NCBI GenBank assembly: GCA_040081265.1
Contig: JBEBGV010000072.1
Location: 1 to 20,779 of the forward strand
Source of the DNA: JBEBGV01 sp040081265
GTDB lineage: Bacteria > Acidobacteriota > Vicinamibacteria > Vicinamibacterales > UBA2999
Length of the DNA stretch: 20,779 nucleotides
Direction of reading: 5' to 3'
Shown in pieces: positions 14,877 through 20,779 of the stretch. Numbering within the stretch: position 1 is the stretch's first letter; every line of letters begins with the position of its first letter. Below the pieces are notes generated by a model. It was not told the origin of the DNA. It made no database searches and saw only the letters and a list, made by a program, of their open reading frames with translations. Both the position numbers and the translations under genes were made by a program.

Positions 14877-16354
14877 TCAAGCCAACTTGCGTGCTATCTG
14901 CTCATCGAGAATTTCACGCACAGTCAACGGAATGATGACTCTGTGCGTCTGGCGAAAGAATCTGTCGATTTCGGCCAACGCTCCGTCGCCGTAATCAAAC
15001 GACACAAAGAAGCCCTTCTGACGTTCGCTGCGCGTCATCATCGCTTCGAATGCGTCGATGTCCGGACGTCCGACTTTGTCTTTTTGCTTCACCTGCACTG
15101 GATACCAGACGTCCATGAAGTCAAGATGACCCGCATCCTTCGCGCTGGTCTGCGGCGCCGCTGATACAGGATAGATGCGTCCGTCGATGCCCATGTCGCC
15201 AACTTGTGTCTTGTTCGGAACGCCGCCAAGTGCGATGACGGCCCAGTTCTCAAACTCGAACGGGGGAATCTTGCGCAGCTGTTCTTCCGACCAAGGCAAG
15301 TCGCGCACGACAAATCCGCGCCCAATCTTCCACAGCTTCTCGTCCTCGGGAAGTTTGCAGTCATCCTTCAAACGCTTCGCCATTACCCGACATGCTGTAG
15401 GCGACACGTCGATTCCAATCCATTGACGCTTCAGGTGCTGGGCAGCAACGAGCGCAGTGCCACAACCGCAAAAGGCGTCAAGAACGATGTCATTCTCATT
15501 GCTGCTGCTCTTGATGATGCGTTCCAACAATGCGAGCGGCTTTTGCGTGGGATACCCAAGTCGTTCATCGCTGCCAGATATGACAGGGCTGATGTCGTCC
15601 CAGAATGTCTGAATGGGAACGCCGGGCATCTCGTCGAGGTAATGCTTAGCATCGGCATCCCAGTCGTGCGGTAGTAAATCTGTCCCGCGTCATGCATCTG
15701 CTGCATGTTTTCCCGAGAATACGCCCAGTATCGACCTTTGTAGGGCTTAACTTTGCGTCCATCAGGCGCAGCCCATTCATAAGACACGTCCCCGCCAGGT
15801 TTGTTTGCTGTCATATCTGACACGCGAAACGGGCGTCCGTCGGAGTCCTTATAGCGATAGTTCTGCGCGACATAATCGGCGTTGTAGGGCGTAAACAACT
15901 TGTTCCACGTCCATGAATCCCCACGCGCGTAGAAAAAGAGCGTGTCGTGATTCGCGCCATACCGTTTGGAGTCGCTATGCGCTGATGAACGCTTCCACAC
16001 GATTTCATTCTGAAACTGGTTTTCGCCGAAAATCTGGTCCAGCATCACTTTCACGTAGTGCGATGCATGCCAATCGCAGTGATAGTAGAAGCTGCCTGTC
16101 TTCTTCAGCACGCGCGCTAACTCTACGCAGCGTGAGCGCATGAATTCGATGTAGGCCTGCGTGCTAGCGTGCCGGTCTTCGAACGCGCGCTTTTCCTTCG
16201 TTTCGCCCCAGAACGTCTCATAGTTGCGGTTGGAGTTGAACGGCGGGTCGATGTAGACCAAGTCTACGCATGCGTCAGGCAGCTTTTGCAGCTGGTCGAG
16301 ATTGTCGCCGCAGTAGACAACGCGTGTATCAATCAGGCTTGACGGACGAGGCAT
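14877..16354 (-). pseudogene. DNA methyltransferase fused to Mrr-like endonuclease domain, broken by a one-base frameshift
   Basis: Two overlapping minus-strand frames make one protein. The first (ATG 16354) opens with VVYCGDNLDQLQKLPDACVDLVYIDPPFNSNRNY, the DPPF catalytic motif IV (residues 36-39). The second carries YPTQKPLALLERIIKSSSN and LDAFCGCGTAL (SAM-binding motif I). Motif IV before motif I marks a beta-class amino (N6-A or N4-C) methyltransferase. The frame breaks near 15,644-15,649: the first reads YYRTTGMPM and the second continues KHYLDEMPG; one extra base restores it. Beyond motif I comes a C-terminal domain with GDMGIDGRI and VQVKQKDK, the D...QxK signature of Mrr-type nucleases, so methylation and cleavage would sit in one chain (about 490 residues). 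Target sequence unknown. A sequencing error or a real recent mutation fits equally. Confidence 0.85.
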
Positions 16355-16927
16355 CGACTGGGAAGTGTAATTGACGTGCCCGTGTGAGCAAAGCGTCACG
16401 CACTGTTGGCGCGCTGCTTGGGAGGCGTCGCAGTGCAGTTGACGCCAACATCCGTGTGCAGCGCAGTCGTGACGTCGTGTCAGTCGTCAGCAGCTGTCGT
16501 CAGGAACGGACTGTCGGAACATCCCCCGCGAACGTCCCTGACGCGCGTCCAGCGGGGGAAATAGGGATTCGGACGCTGGATAGGATGTCCGTGGGACGAC
16601 GTTCGTGAGCGTCCGTGAACATCGGGATTGGGGGACAATCACAGTCGTCAGCGTCCGTTAAACGAGTCCTCGCTTATCGTCCTGACGGGAAACTTTTTTT
16701 GTGAACGCGCGGGCAGTTTCCGCTTGACAAAGCACACTGCGTCCCCCAAATTAGTCCCGCAGTTTCGGGAATTGCTGCTCTGAAATCCCGCCCACGACGA
16801 CCGTCCAGAAATAGAACTGGCGTCCTGCATGGTGCAAACCCAAAGAACTAGTTGTCACAACTAGTTCTCGTTGAAATAGCACGCTTGTCTGCGCGGCAGC
16901 AGCGTCCATTTCGGAAGGGACTGCACT
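16355..16927. other. 573-base intergenic control region
   Basis: No gene is supported. It separates the leftward methyltransferase from the rightward XRE/replication operon, so it should hold both promoters. Visible: CCCCCGC (16523-16529) pairing with GCGGGGG (16552-16558); TCCAGCG (16548-16554) pairing with CGCTGGA (16574-16580), which overlaps the first stem; a T7 run (16694-16700) without a good stem; TTGACA at 16724 with only a weak -10 candidate; and the palindrome at 16844-16868. Confidence 0.5.
16844..16868. promoter_or_regulatory. Perfect 25-bp palindrome, likely operator of the XRE regulator
   Basis: AGAACTAGTTGT, one central C, ACAACTAGTTCT: 12-base perfect arms, ending 59 bases before the XRE start codon. 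Such long, AT-richer palindromes are the usual binding sites of dimeric lambda-type repressors. A TTGTCA inside it (16852-16857) could serve as a -35 box with AAATAG as a poor -10, which would make binding block transcription. No T-run follows, so terminator function is unlikely. Confidence 0.65.
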
Positions 16928-17176
16928 ATGCACGTCATCGCCTACTTCCGTCACGAACGGAACATCGGGCAAACAGCACTCGCGCGCAAAAGCGGTTTGC
17001 GCCAAACAGTCGTCAGCCTGATTGAACGCGGACGCTTGAGTCCTAGTGCGCACGAACTAGAACGCATCGCCAACGCGTTGGGCGTCAGCGCCGACGACAT
17101 TGCGCATGGGCGCGTTGTCTTCGAACGCACGACGACTCAAGAAGACAACACGGCGATTGGGGCCGTGCGTGACTGA
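16928..17176 (+). CDS. XRE-family helix-turn-helix regulator
   Basis: 82 residues with a full XRE HTH domain (about 1-57): VIAYFRHERNIGQTALARKSGLRQTVVSLIERGRLSPSAHELERIANALGVSADDI. The recognition helix is in LRQTVVSLIERG and the closing ALGVSADDI is typical. The tail of about 25 residues is short and polar, with no peptidase or sensor domain, so this is a small phage-type repressor or activator. ATG 16928 follows GGAAGGG by 9 bases. It is the first gene of a tight rightward operon: its stop overlaps the next start by 8 bases. The palindrome at 16844-16868 is the obvious candidate for autoregulation (inference). Confidence 0.88.
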   Translation: MHVIAYFRHERNIGQTALARKSGLRQTVVSLIERGRLSPSAHELERIANALGVSADDIAHGRVVFERTTTQEDNTAIGAVRD

Positions 17177-17462
17177 TGCAACATCGCAGTCATGCATCAC
17201 GGTCATTTGTTGCAGTGACGACGAATACGTCGCGATGGCGCGCGCGTTCCTGCCGCCGACGTCGCGTTCATGCCGCGGCGCTGGAAGGCTGTATCTGTTC
17301 TATCAGACACAGCACGGCAGCGACTATGCGTTCAAGGACCTGAACGGGCAATCCATCATCGAGTCCCATACGTTCCCGACACTAGACGCTGCGGATGCGT
17401 GGGTTGTGGAAGACGCACGACAGCGCGGACTTGTGCGTGCTGCGAAGGGGACCAAGCAATGA
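17169..17462 (+). CDS. Small unknown protein translationally coupled between regulator and helicase
   Basis: 97 residues from GTG 17169. I prefer this start because it overlaps the XRE gene by 8 bases, as expected for coupling, and because the same opening words (GTGACTGAYGCAACA) begin the gene at 20430. ATG 17235 (75 residues) is the alternative. The conserved-looking part is RLYLFYQTQHGSDYAFKDLNGQSIIESHTFPTLDAADAWVVEDARQRGL: a beta segment then a helix, like small phage-encoded accessory proteins. Cysteines at the N-terminus (CITVICC) do not form a recognisable metal site. The stop overlaps the primase-helicase ATG as ATGA. Function unknown. Confidence 0.55.
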   Translation: MTDATSQSCITVICCSDDEYVAMARAFLPPTSRSCRGAGRLYLFYQTQHGSDYAFKDLNGQSIIESHTFPTLDAADAWVVEDARQRGLVRAAKGTKQ

Positions 17463-19660
17463 ACGGCGTCCCTCCGCACTTCGCGACAGTGCAAGACGCT
17501 GCCGCGTGTTACATCGACCAGATGCACTGGTCTGTTGTCCCACTCCTGCCGCGCGGGAAGGAATGCGTAAAGCCCGATTGGCGCAACGTTGTCTTCAGGG
17601 CCAACGACTTCGCTCCCCACGACAACATCGGCATCAAGTCCGTCAACGGTCTCGTCGTTGCTGACGACGACTTCACGCCGCATCACAACGCCGCGCTGGT
17701 CGTGGAATGCCGAAACGCATTCATGCCGCCGACGGGTGCAATTTATGGACGCGCGTCTAAGCCAGGAGCAAAGCGCCTATATCACTGCCCAGACAAGACG
17801 ACGCCGACTGTATTGAAAGGGTTCAAGAACAAAGTAGTGTTTGAACTTCGCGTCGCACATCAGGACATGGCGCCGCCGTCCGTGCATCCAAACGGGGAGC
17901 GGACTAGATGGGACGTCCTTATCCATCCCGACGACGTCGCGCGCGTTGCACTTGAGACGAAAGCACGTTACTACAGCACGGCGCGTTTGATAGGAGAAGT
18001 CTGGCCTGTTGGGGGACGTCACGAACTGCGCTTAGCGATTGCGGGCGTCCTTCTCCGAACGTTGCGTATTCCAACTGATGACGCCCGCAACATTCTGGAA
18101 TGGGGATGCAGACTGGGCGGAAGTGACGCCGGGGGCGTTCGCGACGCTGCCAACGCGATTGCGAGCACAAGCAGAAAGCTTGAAAAGGGCGTAAAGACGT
18201 CTGGGGCAGCAACTGTCAAACAACTGCTGTTCCACGATGACATCGGGAAACAGTTCATCGCGATTCTTCGTCGATGGTATGGAAAGGAACGCGTCATCCC
18301 CCCGGAGATTGCGGAGCTGAACAAGCATTATTTCATCATCGGCCTTGGCGCACAGACAGTCGTCGGGGAAGAAGTTGCGCAGAAGGGCTGGACAGATTTT
18401 GTGTTCCGCTCGTTTGATGATTTCAAGCGCAAGACAATCAAACAGGTCGTCAAGACGGGCGAAAAAGACGGCGCCCCTGTATTTAAGCCACTTGCGAAGT
18501 TTTGGCTGGAGCATCGAGACGGACGTCAATACAACCGTCTTGTCTATTCGCCGCCAGGAAGCGGCATCCATATTGGTCACAACGACTTGAACGGGTGGCA
18601 AGGATTCCGCGTCACGCCGAAAGCCGGAGACTGGTCGCTAACGCGCAAACTGCTGTTCGACGTGATGTGTCAGGAAGACACGGAACGCTTCGAGTGGTGG
18701 ATGGATTGGATGGCGTCGTTGTTTCAGCAGCCCGGACGACACGGCGAATCGTCGCCTGTGTGCGTCGGACCTCAGGGCACAGGAAAAACGTTCGTTGCCA
18801 AGACAGTCATCGCCGACACGTTCGATGGACGCCATGCGCGCGTAACGACCCATACCAAACAAGTCCTTGGCGACTTCAACGACATCCTGAGCGGATTGTG
18901 CTTTCTCGTGCTGGACGAAGTCGGCTTGACTGACCAAAAGGATTACAACGCGATGAAGGGCCTGATTACAGGCGATGACATCGTCATCAATCGGAAGGGA
19001 CTCAAAATCGAAACGGAACCGTCGATGCTGCACGTAATGTTTCTCTCAAATCACGCCACGCCAATAAAGCCCGCGGCCGATGACAGACGACTAGCCTATT
19101 TCCCCTTCCGCGACACGTATCGGAACGACACGAAGTTCTTCGGAGCCCTGACGGACGAACTGAATCACAGAGGCGGACGGGCAGCAATGCTGGACGAATT
19201 GCTAAAACGTCCTGTTGATTGGGACCGACTGCGCATTGCGCCCGATAGTGACGTGAAGCAGACGGCAAAACGCGAAAGCTGGACTGTCGCGCAGTGGTTC
19301 CTGTATCGACAGCTTCGGGAGCACAGGTCAGATTGGGATAACGCAAAAGACGCCGCTAGCAAGGACGTGCGTCGCGTAGAGAAAAAGGAATGGGTATCAG
19401 CATTTGAGGTCTACACGCAGTCTCTTGGTCGGAAGGACATTCCGCCTGACGCACTGACGGAACTGCGCAAAGTGCTGAAGACGACGTTCCCAGATGGGCC
19501 AAATAGATGGGATTACAACCGCGCGATTTCAGGGACGCGCGACTACTGGACATTACCGACGTGGAATGAGTTCAAGCGTGCATTTGAAGTGTCCGTCGGC
19601 TGTTCTGTTGATGACTTGGATGATGAAACTGCGCTTCGGGACGATGAATCCCCGTTCTGA
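17459..19660 (+). CDS. Prim-pol-like/SF3 helicase replication protein
   Basis: 733 residues from ATG 17459, overlapping the previous stop (ATGA). The N-terminus resembles bifunctional primase-polymerase domains: CYIDQMHWSVVPLLPRGKE, NIGIKSVNGLVVADDD (acidic metal site, 67-72), GAIYGRASKPGAKRLYHC (R99, H109 pattern). A helical middle follows. The C-terminal helicase is clear: Walker A GPQGTGKT (437-444), Walker B CFLVLDEV (481-488), sensor HVMFLSNH (525-532), and arginine finger DDRR (541-544), as in the DUF5906/D5-like superfamily 3 helicases of phages and islands. The protein should melt and prime an origin of the element in the cytoplasm. The repeats just after its stop are the likely origin. 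The primase half is less certain than the helicase half. Confidence 0.9.
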   Translation: MNGVPPHFATVQDAAACYIDQMHWSVVPLLPRGKECVKPDWRNVVFRANDFAPHDNIGIKSVNGLVVADDDFTPHHNAALVVECRNAFMPPTGAIYGRASKPGAKRLYHCPDKTTPTVLKGFKNKVVFELRVAHQDMAPPSVHPNGERTRWDVLIHPDDVARVALETKARYYSTARLIGEVWPVGGRHELRLAIAGVLLRTLRIPTDDARNILEWGCRLGGSDAGGVRDAANAIASTSRKLEKGVKTSGAATVKQLLFHDDIGKQFIAILRRWYGKERVIPPEIAELNKHYFIIGLGAQTVVGEEVAQKGWTDFVFRSFDDFKRKTIKQVVKTGEKDGAPVFKPLAKFWLEHRDGRQYNRLVYSPPGSGIHIGHNDLNGWQGFRVTPKAGDWSLTRKLLFDVMCQEDTERFEWWMDWMASLFQQPGRHGESSPVCVGPQGTGKTFVAKTVIADTFDGRHARVTTHTKQVLGDFNDILSGLCFLVLDEVGLTDQKDYNAMKGLITGDDIVINRKGLKIETEPSMLHVMFLSNHATPIKPAADDRRLAYFPFRDTYRNDTKFFGALTDELNHRGGRAAMLDELLKRPVDWDRLRIAPDSDVKQTAKRESWTVAQWFLYRQLREHRSDWDNAKDAASKDVRRVEKKEWVSAFEVYTQSLGRKDIPPDALTELRKVLKTTFPDGPNRWDYNRAISGTRDYWTLPTWNEFKRAFEVSVGCSVDDLDDETALRDDESPF

Positions 19661-19842
19661 CTTACAGCCTTACAGCTGGCTTACAGGGACAGCTGTAAGG
19701 GGATTCCCCCTGCAAACATAGGCGGAAATCGCTGGCTTACCGCCTTACAGCTATTTTCGTGGGGGTTAGAACAACACGAATACAGATGCACACACGCAAG
19801 CTAGCGACTTGAAAAGCAGCTGTAAGTCGGTAAGTCGGTAAG
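19661..19842. repeat. CTTACAGC iteron-like cluster, candidate replication origin
   Basis: Directly after the helicase stop: CTTACAGC at 19661 and 19669, CTTACAGG at 19680, inverted AGCTGTAAG at 19691, CTTACCGC at 19736, CTTACAGC at 19744, inverted AGCTGTAAG at 19818, then two tandem TCGGTAAG (19827-19842). The stretch between 19753 and 19817 is richer in A/T. Direct and inverted copies next to the rep gene are the usual form of an origin bound by the replication protein in plasmids and phage islands. The 19843-20019 stretch to the next gene shows nothing else I can assign. Confidence 0.65.
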
Positions 19843-20019
19843 GACGCGACGTTGGCCCAGAAACGCCTTGGAAATTCGGGAATATGCGGAAACGGACGGC
19901 AGGAACGTCCCCGCTAGCACGATAAGTCATTGTAGAAACACGGGATACGTCCCCTACGCACGCGCACACGTCCGAATTTGGATGTTTCCCGAGGGGGAAT
20001 CGAACCCTGGCTTCTTTGT

Positions 20020-20433
20020 ATGCAGTCATCTGAACAGCTTCCTGACGTCCCTGAACGCGTCGAATACGACGTCCGCGTCGTCCGCGTCATCGTGGACAGC
20101 GACAGACGGCAGATAGCGCAGTTCGACAAAGTCGGTCGATTCGTCAAGCCGTCGTTCGACAGCGTCCCGCATGCATGCGCGCTGCGCGTGAACGAATTGC
20201 TGTCACACGTCGAACATGACCTCCCCCGCTATCAGCATTGGTTCGCGCGGGAAGACATTCTCGAGCGCGCGCGCACATTCGATGTTGTCGCCATCCAGTC
20301 CGTCTGCGGCATGGTCCGCGTGCTTGCAGATACGCCCGACGAAAGGCGGCTGACGACTGTTGTGCTGCGCTGGCTGCGTCATGTTCGCGGGAAGGAAGCC
20401 GAAGTCCGACGCTTGATGGAGCCGTTGTGGTGA
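20020..20433 (+). CDS. Unknown protein downstream of the origin-like repeats
   Basis: 137 residues from ATG 20020 (a TTG at 19978 would add 14 residues with tRNA-T-arm-like coding and is unlikely). The protein is charged: a beta-strand start (ERVEYDVRVVRVIVDSDRRQIAQFDKVG), then mostly helices (HACALRVNELLSHVEHDLPRYQHWFAREDILERARTFDVVAIQSVCGMVRVLADTPDERRLTTVVLRWLRHVRGKEAEVRRLME). No motif is recognised. Its stop overlaps the next start as GTGA, which shows they are translated together. No clear Shine-Dalgarno precedes it. The position after the origin, before a zinc-ribbon gene, suits a packaging or replication accessory factor, but that is only context. Confidence 0.65.
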   Translation: MQSSEQLPDVPERVEYDVRVVRVIVDSDRRQIAQFDKVGRFVKPSFDSVPHACALRVNELLSHVEHDLPRYQHWFAREDILERARTFDVVAIQSVCGMVRVLADTPDERRLTTVVLRWLRHVRGKEAEVRRLMEPLW

Positions 20434-20779
20434 CTGACGCAACAGTGCAGGACGACGCGAAGACGTGCGCGAAGTGCGGGGCGTCGCACGCATCCACGCG
20501 GACGCAGTGCGACAAGTGCGGCAGCTTCTTGACGGGGAATCTTGCTGCAAAAACACACGGACTGTTCGTGACGCAGCAGCCGCCTGAACTGAAGGCCCAC
20601 GTCGATGACTTTGTCGCGGGCGTCGTCGCAGACCTCGGCGGCGCATCCGAGATGACGACATTGAAGCGGGGGTATGTCCAGAAGCTGGGCGAACTGGAAC
20701 TGACAATCAGCCTGCTTGTCGAAGACATCGCGCGTCGGGGACTGCTGACGCCAACAGGACATGTCCGCAGCACATATCC
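20430..20779 (+). CDS. Zinc-ribbon protein, 3' end beyond window
   Basis: The frame opens with GTG 20430, overlapping the previous stop by four bases, and runs without a stop to the window end (116 codons). It begins MTDATVQDDAKTCAKCGASH, followed by QCDKCGSFLTG: a C-x2-C...C-x2-C zinc ribbon (about residues 13-31). A linker with KTHGLF follows, then a helical region (ELKAHVDDFVAGVVADLGG, TLKRGYVQKLGELELTISLLVEDIARRGLLTPTG). The layout, ribbon plus a helical bundle ending in RGLLT-x-x-G, resembles small DNA-binding proteins of phage-like elements, possibly terminase small-subunit-like, but I cannot confirm a family. The missing C-terminus limits the call. Confidence 0.65.
   Translation, partial: MTDATVQDDAKTCAKCGASHASTRTQCDKCGSFLTGNLAAKTHGLFVTQQPPELKAHVDDFVAGVVADLGGASEMTTLKRGYVQKLGELELTISLLVEDIARRGLLTPTGHVRSTY

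Larger units (their letters stand above)
11183..20779. mobile_element. Putative phage-, satellite- or plasmid-like element (left part; continues past window)
   Basis: Everything from about 11,183 to the right edge differs from the chromosome. Words rich in GTC, GAC and ACG dominate; GATC and GTAC are absent. The genes are element-type: XRE regulator, prim-pol-like/SF3 helicase, iteron-like repeats, methyltransferase-endonuclease, DUF1643 and many small unknown proteins. The layout regulator, primase-helicase, repeat cluster, small genes resembles the replication module of phages and phage-inducible islands. No integrase, terminase large subunit, capsid gene or att site is visible, so the element class is open. 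The right end is outside the window and the left end is approximate. Confidence 0.7.

Noticed and set aside
16555..16590. Second tRNA-like T-arm string on the minus strand (complement of GGGATTCGGAC)
   Set aside because: The T54 position and the stem do not fit, and no cloverleaf can be drawn around it.
16687..16700. Rho-independent terminator at the T7 run
   Set aside because: I could not draw a GC-rich stem directly before the T-run on the + strand.
19985..20012. tRNA gene or tRNA 3' end on the minus strand (GGGTTCGATTCCC core)
   Set aside because: Only a 3-pair T-arm core is present; the outer T-stem pairs fail and there is no acceptor stem, anticodon arm or 5' half. It could be an old att-like remnant, but nothing supports it.
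20144..20773. 209-residue minus-strand open frame at the right edge
   Set aside because: Ser/Arg-rich shadow of two overlapping plus-strand genes, one of which has a clean zinc ribbon.
11183..20779. CRISPR array
   Set aside because: Repeated short words (GTCGTC, GACGTC, CTTACAGC) occur, but no regular repeat-spacer pattern of 25-40 bases is present and no cas gene is seen.

Overview
The left half of this window (about 1-10,980) looks like chromosome from a high-GC bacterium, most likely an Acidobacteriota member of the Vicinamibacteria type. The basis is indirect. There is a long Ser/Thr kinase with an N-terminal MTPERW block, one membrane helix and a C-terminal PD40-type propeller, next to a sigma factor resembling the TIGR02999 (Sig-70_X6) ECF group. 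Secreted propeller proteins and GC-rich palindromes between convergent genes fit the same picture. No rRNA or tRNA is present to settle the taxonomy.

Chromosomal layout: the 3' end of a protein with an NTF2-like C-terminus (2-391); a small exported protein (523-981); a J-domain protein (1033-1545); a repeat/hairpin block; a MarC-family membrane protein (1638-2216); a hairpin; an exported sorbosone/PQQ-type dehydrogenase on the minus strand (2313-3692); a B12-binding radical SAM enzyme (3829-5364); a double hairpin; a SEC-C zinc-motif membrane protein (minus, 5432-5680); an exported PD40 propeller protein (5802-6740); a perfect hairpin; an ECF sigma factor (minus, 6758-7342) diverging with only 12 bp between start codons from the kinase (7355-10204); a 511-base gene-free stretch holding degenerate repeats; and a small ABM-like protein (10716-10982).

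The right half (about 11,183 to the window end, probably continuing beyond it) has different base and word composition and reads as a mobile element of phage, phage-satellite or integrated-plasmid type. A replication module runs rightward: XRE repressor-like protein, small overlapping ORF, prim-pol-like/SF3 helicase protein, a cluster of CTTACAGC repeats that looks like an origin, then two small genes, the second a zinc-ribbon protein cut by the window edge. Leftward and accessory genes are a methyltransferase fused to an Mrr-like endonuclease domain and broken by a one-base frameshift, a DUF1643 protein, several small unknowns, and a compact three-gene minus-strand cassette whose middle protein has a HEPN-like R-x6-H motif plus a winged helix. 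No integrase, terminase large subunit or att site is visible.

The most striking observation is compositional. By eye, the tetranucleotides GATC and GTAC are both absent from the whole element (none after 10,836 and 10,325 respectively), although GATC is very common in the chromosomal half (about 19 in the first 2.2 kb). This points to long-term selection against restriction or modification sites. The three-gene HEPN/winged-helix cassette is the best candidate for an undescribed system, possibly anti-phage. All counts and family assignments were made by reading only; no search was run.
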